Part shown: piece by piece, positions 12,710-24,184 of the stretch | Position numbering within the stretch: the stretch's first letter is position 1 | Layout of the letters: each line of letters begins with the position of its first letter | NCBI GenBank assembly: GCA_025266875.1 | Contig: JALLLT010000012.1 | Coordinates: forward strand, 124,001 to 188,000 | Direction of reading: 5' to 3' | From: Fennellomyces sp. T-0311 | Lineage: Eukaryota > Mucoromycota > Mucoromycetes > Mucorales > Lichtheimiaceae | Length of the DNA stretch: 64,000 nucleotides | The notes under the pieces: generated by a model | The model's input: the letters and a program-made list of their open reading frames with translations, nothing else | Databases searched by the model: none | Told to the model about the DNA's origin: nothing | Translations under genes and position numbers: made by a program

Positions 12710-14164
12710 ATGGGAAACAGCCATAGTGCGAGCAAAAACAAGGCGATCGACAAGCAAATCAAGCATGACCAGAAACGATTGAATCGAGAAGTCAAAATCT
12801 TGCTGCTTGGTAAGTGTTTGGGCAGTTCTTTGGTTTATGCGAGTGTCATATGATCCTCGTGCTAAAAAGTGAAAAAACCACAGGTGCAGGTGATTCTGGC
12901 AAATCAACCGTCTTGAAACAGATGCGGCTTATTCACGCGTCTGGATTTTCGGCAGCCGAGCGAGAAGCTTTTCGCTTGGTGATCTTTGGCAATATCCTTT
13001 CGGCCATGCAATCGTTGCTCGAATCCATGAACGAAATGAAGTATACCCTCGATAACCAGGCCAATTGGGTACAACCTTGACCGTTTTGTCTACCCAATCA
13101 CGCACAATTTACACACTATCTTTTAGGCATATATCTCGCTCTTCGAATCGCTACCTATGATCAGGCACGGTACTCCCTATCCCATCGCATACCTTGATCC
13201 GCTTAAGGCTCTGTGGAGCGACAAGGGCATCCAGAGCACCTTCCGCAAGGGACACACATTTGCCCTGAATGATAATGTCGAATTGTAAGTTTCGTGAAAA
13301 ATCACATCGATCTCCGCGCACTTACACAGCACAGCTTTTATGAAGGGTTGGATCGTCTTTTTCAGCCAGACTATGTCCCCACAGATCAGGATATTATTCA
13401 ATGCAGGATAAAAACTACCGGTGTGTTTATTATCGTGTCTATCGTTTCAACGCTAACACTCTCTTAGGTATTGTTGAAACAACTTTTCGGAACGGCCCAA
13501 TCGTCTATCGAATGTGCGACGTGGGCGGTCAGAGAAGTGAACGGAAGAAATGGATTCACTGCTTTGAAAATGTAGCATCAGTTTTGTTTGTGGTCGCCAT
13601 TAGCGGTTACGATTGCTGCTTGGTAGAAGATCGTGATTCGGTAAGTCTTTCTTTTTGCTATTATTTGTTACAGATAAGCTAACAGGTGATTATCTATAGA
13701 ATCAGGTACTTTTTTTTTTGATGAGAGCTCGACGTATGCACGGCGAATTTACTAACAACAAATACCAGATGTATGAAGCCCTTATGCTCTTCGATTCGAT
13801 ATGCAATTCACAATGGTTTGTCAACACATCCATGATTCTTTTCTTAAACAAAGTCGACATCTTCAAAAAGAAGATACGATATTCCCCTGTCAAAGCATAC
13901 TTCCCCGATTACTCAGGTAACAATAGTGCATGGATACAAAATGGTAGCATGGCAGCTAAATTACCATGACAAACAGGACCATCAAAGGATCATAACCAGG
14001 CAGCAGACTATTTCCGCAAACGGTTCGAAATGCTGAATCGTAGCACGAAAAAGCAAATCTACGTGCACTACACCGTCGCCACCGATACCCGCTTACTGGG
14101 ACACGTCATGAATTCCGTATCCGATAGCATCCTCCATGAAAACGTTCAGACACTTCTACTATAA
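12710..14164 (+). CDS. Heterotrimeric G-protein alpha subunit
   Basis: Eight exons: 12710-12809, 12884-13068, 13127-13284, 13335-13420, 13468-13640, 13700-13705, 13769-13916, 13977-14164; 347 aa. It is a GTPase that relays receptor signals at the plasma membrane. All guanine-nucleotide motifs are present: P-loop GAGDSGKST (34-42), switch I RIKTTG (172-177), switch II DVGGQR (194-199), NKVD (263-266) and TVATDT. The N-terminus MGNSHS fits N-myristoylation at Gly2 but has no Cys3 for palmitoylation. Two oddities: the P-loop Glu that is nearly invariant in G-alpha is Asp here, and the C-terminus ends TLLL without a Cys at -4, so it would not be a pertussis-toxin substrate. Exon 6 is only 6 nt (Asn-Gln) and is needed to give the family continuity [15 protein letters not shown]. 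Confidence 0.95.
13700..13705 (+). other. 6-nt microexon of the G-alpha gene
   Basis: AATCAG is flanked by CTATAG on the left and GTACTT on the right. The downstream intron carries a perfect TACTAAC branch site shortly before CAG|ATG. Inclusion adds Asn-Gln at residues 235-236, the position where G-alpha proteins have a conserved N-(Q/R)-M segment. Skipping it keeps the frame but deletes those residues. Confidence 0.88.
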
Positions 14165-14394
14165 CGTTCTCGTTTCCCCCTTCCTTTTTTACTTATCACG
14201 GTCCTTTTCGCTCATCGATACCCTTCCTGGGCCCTTGTAATTAATCTATTCTGCTATTTACTTTTGCTTTTCTTCATAAACTCTCTCCCAATATCCGATG
14301 GTACCAACTAATGGCTTTATGTTTAATAATGAAAAACTTTTTATGCTTGTAAACGCTTTCTACCAGTTGACATGGATGGGATATATGGTACAAA

Positions 14395-15356
14395 TTAATA
14401 TGGCTTGAATCGTCGGGCTTGCTTTTGTTGCTCGATCTTTTGCTTGTCTTCTTCGAAGCGCTTCCGCAGCAGCAACAACTCTATATAAACGATTTAGTGC
14501 CACAAAACCATGCAAGTATATATCACAAACATTACCGTTCTCCTTTTTTTGACGTGTCTGGAATCGATAAAAGTCGACAAGATCGCCCATCTTCTTCTTA
14601 GGTCGCTGTTCAGGTACTGCTGCAGAGGAGATACCCTTTTTCACACGTGTGACCACAGTAAATCCATCGTCATCCATTTTGTTCATGCGCTCCTTAGCCT
14701 CACGCTCCTTCTCATATTCGCTTGCTTGGAACTTGAGCATAAACGCATTGACCTCCTGCTGCAGCACGTTGTGATCCGGCCGTGCCATGTTGTACTCTCG
14801 CATATACCCTAAAAACAGCCATCACTCAGTACAGAAGCTCTCTCGAAAACTTCCGTGCTGCCTTACGTTTCAAACCCATGGTTTGTTGCTTTGTCTCGGG
14901 CTTCCACTTGCGCTCATGATGTGGCATATCCAACACTCGCTGCAATCCATCTTCTGTCTTGAATACAACGTGCGCCGATGCTCCACTCTCCAATATTCGT
15001 CGTAGTTTTTCCACTTGTTGCTCCTCCTCCTCCTCCTTCTTCTTCGCCTTTTTCCACGGGCGCTTCTTAAGTTTCGATCGATTGTCGTCCATTTTGAGTT
15101 GCATGCCAGGATATATGACTTGCTCGACTTGACCGTATTCTTTGAACAGTGAATGAAGGTGGCTATCGGTTGTATCGGCTGGGAGATTAATCACAAAAAG
15201 TGATCGATCGTCTGTTGTCGAAGTTCGAGCTTCATGTTTTTTAAAATACAAGTAATGTCTGCAGTTCTTGGCAATGACAACTGGCAACACTTTGAATCCG
15301 TTGAATTCTTGCAGATCGGGCTCGCTATCGGTGGTTGCAGATTTCTTTTTGCCCAT
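14395..15356 (-). CDS. RRP7: Ribosomal RNA-processing protein 7
   Basis: Three exons: 15356-14867, 14808-14536, 14480-14395; 282 aa. Rrp7 is a nucleolar factor of the UTP-C part of the 90S pre-ribosome, needed for small-subunit rRNA processing. An RRM-like fold covers about residues 35-150 (SLFVINLPADTTDSHLHSLF), interrupted by a Lys/Glu-rich insertion. The C-terminal Rrp7 domain has the expected MGLKRYMREYNMARPDHN, DDDGFTVVTR and the terminal KQARRFKPY. An in-frame Met at 15458 would extend the N-terminus by 34 residues; the start at 15356 (MGKKKSATTDSE) is preferred because the extension lacks family character. It converges with the G-alpha gene (230 bp between stops) and diverges from the PAK gene. 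Confidence 0.92.
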
Positions 15357-15684
15357 GATCAAGGTTGAAAGATTCGGTGGCTGGTGGGCGGACAAGCTGC
15401 AACCCCAAATTTGGTCTGCACCCCGCCCAGCTAACTGTTTGCATGGATGTCGCAACACCTCCTAGGAAAGAAAAGAAGCACTCCGAGTGCACAAACAAGG
15501 CAACCGATACAGCGGGAAGCATGCTAAGCAGAGACCAATGGATGGGGGATCAGGGAGGAGAAAGCTCTAAGGACAAAGCCCCCTATAGTGTATATCATGC
15601 TACCCCTATCACCTCGCTAATATGTTGTAAGGCAACCATAGCTCTATTTGTTTTCTCTTCCACTTTCTTACTTTTCTAAAAGCC
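15357..15684. promoter_or_regulatory. Divergent promoter region, RRP7 / PAK kinase
   Basis: The 328 bp between the two divergent start codons must contain both promoters. The right half has pyrimidine-rich tracts just before the kinase ATG. No specific factor site was recognised. Confidence 0.45.
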
Positions 15685-18138
15685 ATGGATACCAAATCAT
15701 CACCACGCAGCGATAAAAAAGGTATAGCCTTAATATGCCGCGAACGCTCAATCCGTATTTCTGACTGTATTTTGCACAAAGGTCTCAAGCCTTCGCTTCA
15801 TAATTCAGCCTCACGCCGATCACTTGTCAATGTCTTTTCAGGTAGTTCATCACGGAATTCCGTTGGCCATGCAATCAAGGCCCATAAGTCGTCTCCGTCG
15901 CTTTCTCGAACATTGTCCCTTGGATCCAAATCACATGTCACCAAGCTGTACAATACAGGCGCCATTGCTCCTTCGTGCTACTTAGCCGGCCAGCAGATCG
16001 CAGTTCAAATCACCAGTCAGCCTCAACCCTATCTTTCGCACAACACAAAACTGCATTCCAGCAGAGAGATTGGGATGTCGCGTGAAGCGTCGCAAAGCAG
16101 CGGAGTTGGCTCGGCGGGATCGGATAGAACACGCGACAGATCAACGTTCAAGGGAGTTATCGACAAAGTTGTTGGTATGGGTACTTTCTCACTTTATATA
16201 TCGGCATAGAAGCTCAATCCATCTAGATCTCCTGTATAGTAGCAATAGCTCTATCTCTCATAGCACAAGCACCACTGATACCGGCACATGTAGTCTGAAG
16301 ACCTTGGATATATCGTCGCCTTACAACACTCGGCATCTTACTCACGTTGGTTTTGATGCCCATACGGGAGAGTTCACCGGGTTACCGAGCGATTGGAATG
16401 TTCTGCTCAAGCATAGCGGTATTACTCGAACGGAGCAGGAGAAAAACCCTCAGGTACGTAAAAGTACTTGCCACTTTATTGCATAATAAACTCATTTCGT
16501 CTTTGCAATGTATCCAGGCTGTAATCAAGGCGATCGAGTTTTACCAAGAGTCTCATGCTAGGGATGAAGAGGCTGTATGGCAAAAGATACCCAACGGAAC
16601 GATATCCTCTGCGATGGCTACATCCCATCGATTCAAACAACAGAATGCTGAGAATGGATCAAAACGAACGTCTCGCCGTCTTTCAAGCATTTTAAGCGTA
16701 GATGATGCAAACAGAAGGTCATTGGACAAGGATCAAGTAAGCGACATAAATGAAATGTGTAGTATCCTTCTAACTGTGTACTTACGCTTAAACAATAGAC
16801 AAACGTTACATCGGCCGTCAATGGTATCCGTCTATTGTACTGCTTGCTAAATGATCGACGTGTACTTATTGAATCGATAGATGAAATAACAAACCGGAGC
16901 AGTTCAGCTATTACCACATCTGGTGAAATACAAGACGACCGGCGACTATCATGCAAGCCTCGACATTCATTAAAAAGCATTGACAACAATACACGAAACT
17001 CTTTGAGCGTTAAATCCGACAAGCAATCGACAAAAACCACAGTTACCATTGCAAAACGTCGTGTGGCAAAACCAACTTCAAATGAAGCTGATGAATTATT
17101 GAGCAGACTCCGTGAAGTATGTACTGGCGCAGATCCTACTGAACTATATCACGACATGGTCAAAATTGGACAAGGGTAACGTGCCAAAAAAGGAGAAAGG
17201 GTCTTTTTAGTCATTCTTTGTATAGTGCCTCGGGTGGTGTATTTACTGCTCATCGCGCTGGTAAGAAGGAAGTGCCTGTTGCGATCAAACAAATGAATCT
17301 CGATCAACAGCCAAAGAAGGAGTTGATCATCAACGAAATCATGGTCATGAAGCAGTCAACTCATCCCAATATCGTCAACTTTATGGATTCCTATCTTTGG
17401 AAAGGAGACTTGTGGGTTGTCATGGAATATATGGAGGGCGGGAGTTTGACTGATGTTGTTACATGCAACATGATGACCGAGGGTCAAATTGCTGCCATCT
17501 GTCGGGAAGTATTGCAGGGTCTTCATCATTTGCATATGAATGGAGTTATTCACCGAGATATCAAGAGTGACAACATTTTGCTCGATCTGGAAGGCAACAT
17601 CAAATTGAGTATGCTTGTTGTAACATGGCAGCAGCAACAGGCCCTAACCTGCCTTTTTTTTTAGCCGACTTTGGATTCTGTGCTCAGTTGAATGAAGGTC
17701 AATCCAAGCGAACAACGATGGTAGGAACTCCTTACTGGGTAAGTCAGTCAAAAGCTGTTTGATAAAATATCTACTGACAATAGGAAACAGATGGCGCCAG
17801 AAGTCGTCACTCGCAAAGAATATGGTCCGCAAGTGGATATTTGGTCACTTGGTATCATGGCTATAGAAATGGTTGAAGGAGAACCACCCTACTTGAACGA
17901 AAACCCATTGCGTGCATTATACCTGATTGCCACGAACGGTACACCTCAGCTACAGAACCCAGAGTCACTCAGTGAGATATTCCGCGACTTCTTACTTCAG
18001 TGTCTGGAAGTTGATCCGGAACAACGGCCATCGGCAAGCAAAATGCTGGAGCACAAGTTTTTGGAAAGCGCCGGTCCGCTGTGTTCGCTTTCCCCACTTA
18101 TTGAGGCTGCAAGGGAGCAGGCCAGCAATCAAAAGTAA
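15685..18138 (+). CDS. p21-activated (PAK/STE20) protein kinase
   Basis: Seven exons: 15685-16174, 16227-16453, 16518-16736, 16799-17175, 17226-17608, 17665-17738, 17791-18138; 705 aa. It is a Ser/Thr kinase activated by Cdc42/Rac. The first 160 residues are Ser/Arg-rich. A CRIB/p21-binding motif begins at about residue 192 ([14 protein letters not shown]) and runs into the autoinhibitory switch segment ([19 protein letters not shown]). After a linker, the kinase domain starts near 432 with glycine loop GQGASGGVF, ATP-binding K459, catalytic HRDIKSDN (D549), the DFG motif as TDFGFCAQ, activation-loop TTMVGTPYW and MAPE. No PH domain is seen, so it is Ste20/PAK-like rather than Cla4-like. The acceptor for exon 2 was chosen at 16226 because earlier ones give a stop. 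A 57-nt in-frame segment at 16824-16880 may be a further intron. Confidence 0.92.
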
Positions 18139-19013
18139 ACCCTTTGTTTAAATTATTAGCATTGTCACTTTTTTTTCGTATACCAAAACCCAGTATGAAT
18201 ATTCAACTTCAATGTGCAAAAGAAACCATTCTCATATTTTATGGCAAATATTCCAAAATGATGACTTCATTAGTTTATTTGCGAACAGTAATTAGTGGAG
18301 AATATAATGCTAGTACGAATATTAAGCGAATGACGGCGAGAGTTTCGGAAGTGGTATATAGGACGTGAGCATGAGAATATTCTGAACTTTTGGTGCCACG
18401 GGCAACGGCTAAATTACCGGGATTGTGTTTTGGAAAGGTGCGCTAGTACAATGACAGGAATACTGCAAACATCTCGCATGCAAAACCATGGCTATTGTAC
18501 TTGGAAAAACAAGAGTATACATTACTACTTCCAAAGACTTGCTTTACGCCGAATCACGCAACCGGAAAAAGGCCGGCGATGTTCCGACCAATCAAGTGTG
18601 CTCAGGTGTTGTAGTGGGGAGAACATATCCCAATTTTCACATCGTTTCTAAAAAGTAGAACGAAAAAGCAACACTCGTGAAAATACCCTTTCCCCATCCC
18701 AGCTTACATTTTCAAGTAAAAAATATTATTGCCGTAAGTGTGGAGACAAGTCCACCCCACCCATTCCTGTGTCTTATAACATGTCATGTGACACAACCCA
18801 TCATGCTGTCTGCCAATTTTTCTTTCACATGTTACGTGACCCCACGGATTTGATGGGAAAGGAATTAGGTCAGTGCAAATCATTACACTGGTGGTGTGGG
18901 GTAAGCCCACGCTTGCTTCCCGCAGTTAGCAAAGCGGTCTGTACTTCGTATAAAGTAATTGACCCCTCGCATCCCCCTTTTTTTTTTCTCTCGTTCCCAC
19001 TTTTCAAAAAATC
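18139..19013. promoter_or_regulatory. Intergenic region upstream of acyl-CoA oxidase
   Basis: No gene is seen in these 875 bp. Two related E-box-like words, CATGTGAC at 18785-18792 and TACGTGAC at 18833-18840, lie about 200 bp upstream of the oxidase start. They resemble the Cbf1-type CAYGTGAY motif, the second with one mismatch. A pyrimidine-rich tract precedes the ATG. A regulatory role is inference only. Confidence 0.35.
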
Positions 19014-21557
19014 ATGACTATTCCGTTAAAGGATTCAACTGCACCTAATGCACAGGCAGCTTTGGCTCGCCTCGAGCAACTCAAAAGTCAGCTTAACCTG
19101 ACACCGTCACCAATGTCCATTCAGGCACCCAAGGATATGGCGGCTGAGCGTGCAGCTGCTGACTTTAACATCGAAGGTCTTGCACGTCTGTGGGCCGGAG
19201 GTGATAAAGAGTACGAAATTCAGGTACCCTTATACGTTACACCTCTTTGACGATGATATTCATATTCAATTTAGCAACGAGCCTTTGAGTACATCAAGAC
19301 GGATCCTATGCTCGTCGTGCAGCCCCCGCGCAATATCCTCGAATTCACACGAGACGAATGGCGGGAGTTGTAAGTTACTCCTCCAATATGCAGATCGTGG
19401 ATACACACTTCTCTAACATAAAAAATAGCACAATGGGTCAGATTTACCGCTGTATACAAATCTTTCAAGAGGAAAGTGACAGAGAGTATGCTTACCAAAT
19501 CGCTCGAGCGGTCAACGTCTACTCGGAGAGCTTTTCGATGCGCTTCTTTGTCCACGAGTCGCTGTTCCGCAACGTCGTAACCATGTTGGGTAACAAGGAA
19601 CAGCAGAAGCAGTGGGTTGAGGATATCGATAACGTTAGAGTTTACGGTTGCTTTGCCATGGTAAAAAAAAAAGACACTGAAGTTGTTTCCATGACTAAAA
19701 CATCGTTATTTAAATAACCCCAAATTTAGACTGAACTTGGTCACAGCTCTGCTTTACGCGACATTGAAACGACCGCGACTTACAATCAGGCTACCGATGA
19801 ATTCATCCTTGATTCGCCCAACATTACTTCGACAAAGTGGTGGATCGGTGGCTCTGGTCAAACATCTACTCACGCTGTCGTGATTTCGCAAACAATCATT
19901 CACGGCAAGTCCGTCGGCCACAACTGGTTTGTGGTACAGCTTCGCGACAAGGTTACGGGCGAATTAATGCCAGGTGTCCGCATTGGTGATATTGGAAAGA
20001 AGGTCGGACATGACGGTGTCGACAACGGCTGGATCCAGTTCCGTAAAGTCCGTCTCCCTCGCAACAATATGCTTCAAAAGTGGGCAACGCTCGACCGCGA
20101 CGGTACATACACACCTGCCCCCAGTCCTGCAGTCATGTACGCCACCCTTATTCCCGAACGATTGTCGCTTATTACGGTTACTACCCAAATGATTGGCCAG
20201 GCATTGACCATTGCTACTCGTTACGGTGTTGTTCGACGACAAGGCTCAATGAACCAGCAAATCATGGATTATCAAAGGTAAAGGCAAGCAGGCTGAAGTG
20301 CCAAGAAAATATTCAGAATGGGCAGCATTGGTGTAACACTCTCAAAGTCATTATGCACAGCTTATTCCTGCCATTTCGTTCATGTACATGGTCAAGTCTG
20401 CTTCAAAGACCATCGACGAGCAGTTTACCATCTTGACAGCGGGTGGTGATATGGACCCCATCGACTATTTGAATCATATGGGTGACATGCACGCTGTTTC
20501 TGCGTGTTTGAAGGGCTTGACCGGTTGGTACAGCTCTGAAATTCTGGAAACCTGCAGACGTGCCTGTGGTGGTCACGCCTACTCCGCTTACAACGGCCTT
20601 GGCCAGATCATTGGTGATTGGGGTGTCATGACAACTGGTGGTGGCGACAACGTCGTACTGCTGCAGCAGACCGCACGTATCCTATTGCACCGTCTCGAAC
20701 AGAAGCTTGATCATGACACTTATCCCGAGCTGAAGTTCAAGAGCTCCACCCATTACATGTTACGCGCCAAGGAATACCTTGCAACGCCAGTCTGGCCTGT
20801 GCGCGAAATCACCGATGCTATTAAGAACCTGCGGCTTTTGGAAGATGGCCTTAACGCCATTCTTGTCAAACGCGTAAGTTAACATTGGGTCAGAACCACA
20901 AAAACGCCCTAACATGCCCATTGGTTTATCTGTGCAGCTCAACAGCATTCGTGAAGCCATGAAAAACGGCAAGTCGCTCAATGATGTGCTGATGGATTGC
21001 GTCCGGGTGGCAGAGATGCACTGCGCTGTGTTCCTGTTCAGTGATGCCGTTAACAAGTACGGTGCTCCTCTCGCTCCTGAGGGCATCGACAAGAGTGTCT
21101 ACTCTATTATGCACCGCCTTACTTCATTGTGGGGTCTCCACACACTCCACAGATATTCGGATCAAGGCTTTAAGGAAGGTTTCCTTACCCCGCAGCACGT
21201 CAAGTCTGTAGAAGACATATATTTAGAGGTGCATATAGCATTATCGCAACAGAATTCCGTGAATACTGACATACATTTTAGAGCTCGAAGGCCCTCCGTA
21301 AACAAGTTATCGGTTTGACTGATGCATTCTCGTTCCCTGACTTTGTTCTGAAGGCGCCTATTGCCAAGTATGACGGAAACATTTATGAACGTAAGCGGAA
21401 TTTTTAAGGTTTTACTTCGATGAAAGACCCTTTAACATCTTCGCTACTTTTCGTAGCTTACTTTGAGACATTGCTGCAGGCGCCCAATAGCGTCGGCAAG
21501 ACACCTTATCATGAGAAGTACATAAAGCCCCTCACGGAACGTCCTGGTCAGAATTAA
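19014..21557 (+). CDS. Peroxisomal acyl-CoA oxidase
   Basis: Eight exons: 19014-19223, 19275-19369, 19429-19660, 19730-20277, 20348-20873, 20938-21228, 21282-21390, 21457-21557; 703 aa, the usual length for the family. It catalyses the first, FAD-dependent step of peroxisomal beta-oxidation, making trans-2-enoyl-CoA and H2O2. Visible hallmarks are the acyl-CoA/FAD segment MTELGHSSALRDIETTATY, the KWWIGGSG loop, GRNNMLQ-like lid region (RLPRNNMLQKWA) and CRRACGGHAYSAYNGL near the active site. The protein ends PGQN, so it lacks a PTS1 tripeptide. No clear PTS2 is seen, so import may use an internal signal, as in yeast Pox1. All introns restore family continuity. A decayed copy of its 3' half lies 2 kb downstream. 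Confidence 0.94.
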
Positions 21558-21751
21558 TTCAGGAACCATATGTATTGCTGGTTTTTTTTGCCTTTCAAAT
21601 AAGAATTATTATACTTTTGAAAAGTGTTCAACTACCTTCCTACTTTATGTCCTCTATGTCTAAATGAATGTTTATAAGCTGACTTTATATGTTGAGCTAT
21701 ATATTCGTAGTTTGCTTCCGCCGTTGAAGTGTCATGATTCTTACGATCTAT

Positions 21752-21909
21752 CACTGCAAATAATTTTGGTGAATTTTGGTGAATAATTTTTTAAAGTGGT
21801 TAAACATAGCTTTTTAACCGCTCGAGTTACCAAAAATGGTAGTACAAGTGGTTAAAAAGCTTATGTTTAACCACTGTAACCACTTCTAACCATCAAAATT
21901 TTTGCAGTG
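21752..21909. mobile_element. 158-bp MITE with inverted repeats
   Basis: The element starts CACTGCAAA and ends TTTGCAGTG, a perfect 9-bp terminal inverted repeat that extends imperfectly into AATTTT. It is flanked on both sides by TAT, a likely target-site duplication. A second long inverted repeat lies inside: GTGGTTAAACATAGC on the left arm is mirrored by the complement GCTTATGTTTAACCAC on the right, differing by one inserted base. The whole element could therefore fold as a near-complete hairpin. It has no coding capacity. Confidence 0.8.
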
Positions 21910-22611
21910 TATTGCGAGATGCTCCCACAATCAATCCGATTATCGTGACTTACTTGTTTGAGATCTGACTTAACAAGCGTATATATTTGTTGATACGCAT
22001 GTGTACTGTGGCAAGTCAATGGTATGTCTATATTGTATCGTTTTTTTCGCATGAATGAGCATCTCTAGAGTTTAACATTCTTGCATCCTTTCGGTTTATT
22101 CATTTGAAAAGAAATTGAACTGACCACATCTATCATTCCACGTGTTCAGCAGCTTAGGTCAAACAAGTTACATACAGTTCAGCAAACATCTCGATGAGGT
22201 ACGTTGTAACAAATTTCCCTTGCGGTCTGGTGTCTCTACTTGTGTAACCATATTCCATAGCCAGCAAGCATGTGCTCACCGTGTCTGCTGTCTACTTTAT
22301 TGCTTACTGCACTTTAGACATCTCAATCTACCTCTTTACACGCATCCCATGGTCACCACCTTCTGTTCTATTATACTTTGCGTTTTCCACATCTTAATCG
22401 TACAGTGGAATCATTTTGAGACACCCTTTCACAGTTGCAACGTGCCTCCGACACGACTTGCAATTATCGTTGTCGGATTTCCTGAACCCAGCTGAAAGAA
22501 GCTTATAAATACCCCGAATTATCAAATGAAATAAAGCAGTTAACATGACTACAAGAACCTTGATCATATCTTGTCAAAAGCCCAAGTCAGGAGTTTACAT
22601 CTGTATTTGAT

Positions 22612-23234
22612 TAGTTGAAAAAGTATAAATTTTATTTGGAAGATTTTTCGACCTGCTCCAATAGGTATATGGTCGCTTCCTTGCGGTACAAATGTATAGA
22701 TATAAAAGGGTATCTGGTGCCATGTCTGAAAAAACCACTTACGGGGAAAAAGACAGGCCGATGTCGAAACGTTGTGAAAAGTTATATCAATAGAGAGAAG
22801 AAAAACAGTGTAGGTATAATATCAATAATGTAGATGTGAGTACCACCCTAAGTGTGGTTGTTTGTAGGTGCTGATTGTCTGCCTTGAAGAGCTTCTTCTG
22901 GTGCTGGTTCATCATCATCGTACTGCTCGTCTTTATGGCTCAGCTTATCAACCTTGCGGAGGACGTGCAAAAGTGTGGGCCACGCCTTCTTCCATTTGCC
23001 CCGGGTCAGTCCATTATTTGAACGCGGAAGGCTGTTTAATATATAGTCGATCACCTGTGTATTGTTTTGCTGGTCAGGGACTGGTCCAAATGCTAGGAAT
23101 AGTTCTTGAAGCTCTGCCCGAAGCAATGGACAGGTGGCGTAGTGTTCTCGAGGGGCAGCAACTGTACCTCTGTATTTGGTTAACTCCACCTTTCTATTTC
23201 TTTTATTATAACCCGAACCGTGGACATGATTCAC
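22612..23234 (-). mobile_element. 5'-truncated LINE 3' end, copy A
   Basis: On the minus strand an open frame (23234-22848) encodes the C-terminus of a non-LTR reverse transcriptase. It is closely related to the last part of the copy at 45300-46914: both share blocks like NSLPRSNNGLTRGKWKKAWP against NCLPRSNAGLLRGKWKRAWP. The following untranslated tail is also conserved, including GTACCGCAAGGAAG and the final TTTTCAACTA. Homology to copy B begins near 23172, so this copy is severely 5'-truncated, as expected for target-primed insertion. Confidence 0.82.
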
Positions 23235-23499
23235 GCTGAACTATTTTTTATCCAAACAATTTCCTTTCACAACACGTAAGTCTGCCAATGCTGCTCCGTC
23301 AACAAGGTTTAGCCTTGTAAATTAAGGAAAGGCAGGGCCCAAATGAACATAATGGAACGACATCTGACTTCTTTTACAAAATAATGTTCTGATAGTCATA
23401 TTTGGCGGAACAGCTTGTTGCTCGTACGTAAGCAATTCCAAGTCGGCTCCTGCCTCATCCTATTCTATATTGATAGTCTGACCAATCCGACACATGTAA

Positions 23500-24180
23500 T
23501 ACTGCAGAAAGCACTGACATCAGCATATGTGTGTAATATATCGGTGTATTTAGTAACCGCTTGCAGTTGGCGATAGTATTTAACAGCTGTACAGATACTG
23601 GCACGGGAAGCACAGTGCACATATCATCTCTGAGGATAATACCAAAGACATCTACCCTATTAATAATGTGTTATTATATTGTGTTCTGTTTCCTCCATAT
23701 CACATACGTATACTAGGATCAAGGTTTCAAGCATTTATTTTTTAGCTTAAATTATCCGGTAAAGACGCATTCCGCGGAAGCCTGTCAGAACTTCTAGAAT
23801 CTGAGTAAGCAAGGTCGGTTTAGACGAGGTATTCCTCGCCTATTACCAAATAAACAGGTGCTATAACCATAAGTCGTTTTCCAGCTTTTTTACATTGAGT
23901 TACCTAATTTTTACTCTTCCTAGCCTATGTAGAGGCATTCTTGTAAATATCAGCCAGCGTTGGTGAGGGAACGTCTTATCATCACAAGTGCATTAAGATC
24001 GTCACTGAATGTCCTTGTCAGTTTTAGTCATACTTACTGTTGAGTTTTTTTGTGCCTTTTGTATAAGTGGTATTCTTTATCTGCCTATCTTCCCACGTTG
24101 CATTCTCTATTTCTAAGCGAATATTTATAAGCCGACTTTATTTGTGGTTGCACACATATAGTCTTCCTCCCAACATAATA
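23500..24180 (+). pseudogene. Decayed duplicate of acyl-CoA oxidase 3' half
   Basis: The DNA aligns by eye with the last three exons and 3' UTR of the oxidase at 19014-21557. Shared words in order include the exon-6 end (GGATCAAGG in both), the start of exon 8 after TAGC, the CTTATCAT..AAG segment, a final CCTTGTCAG with an in-place TAG stop, and a 3' UTR stretch with ATTTATAAGCCGACTTTAT against GTTTATAAGCTGACTTTAT. Many substitutions and indels remove any reading frame. The relic's 3' UTR runs right up to the start codon of the next gene (24185). Position of the left edge is approximate. Confidence 0.65.
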
Positions 24181-24184
24181 AAAT

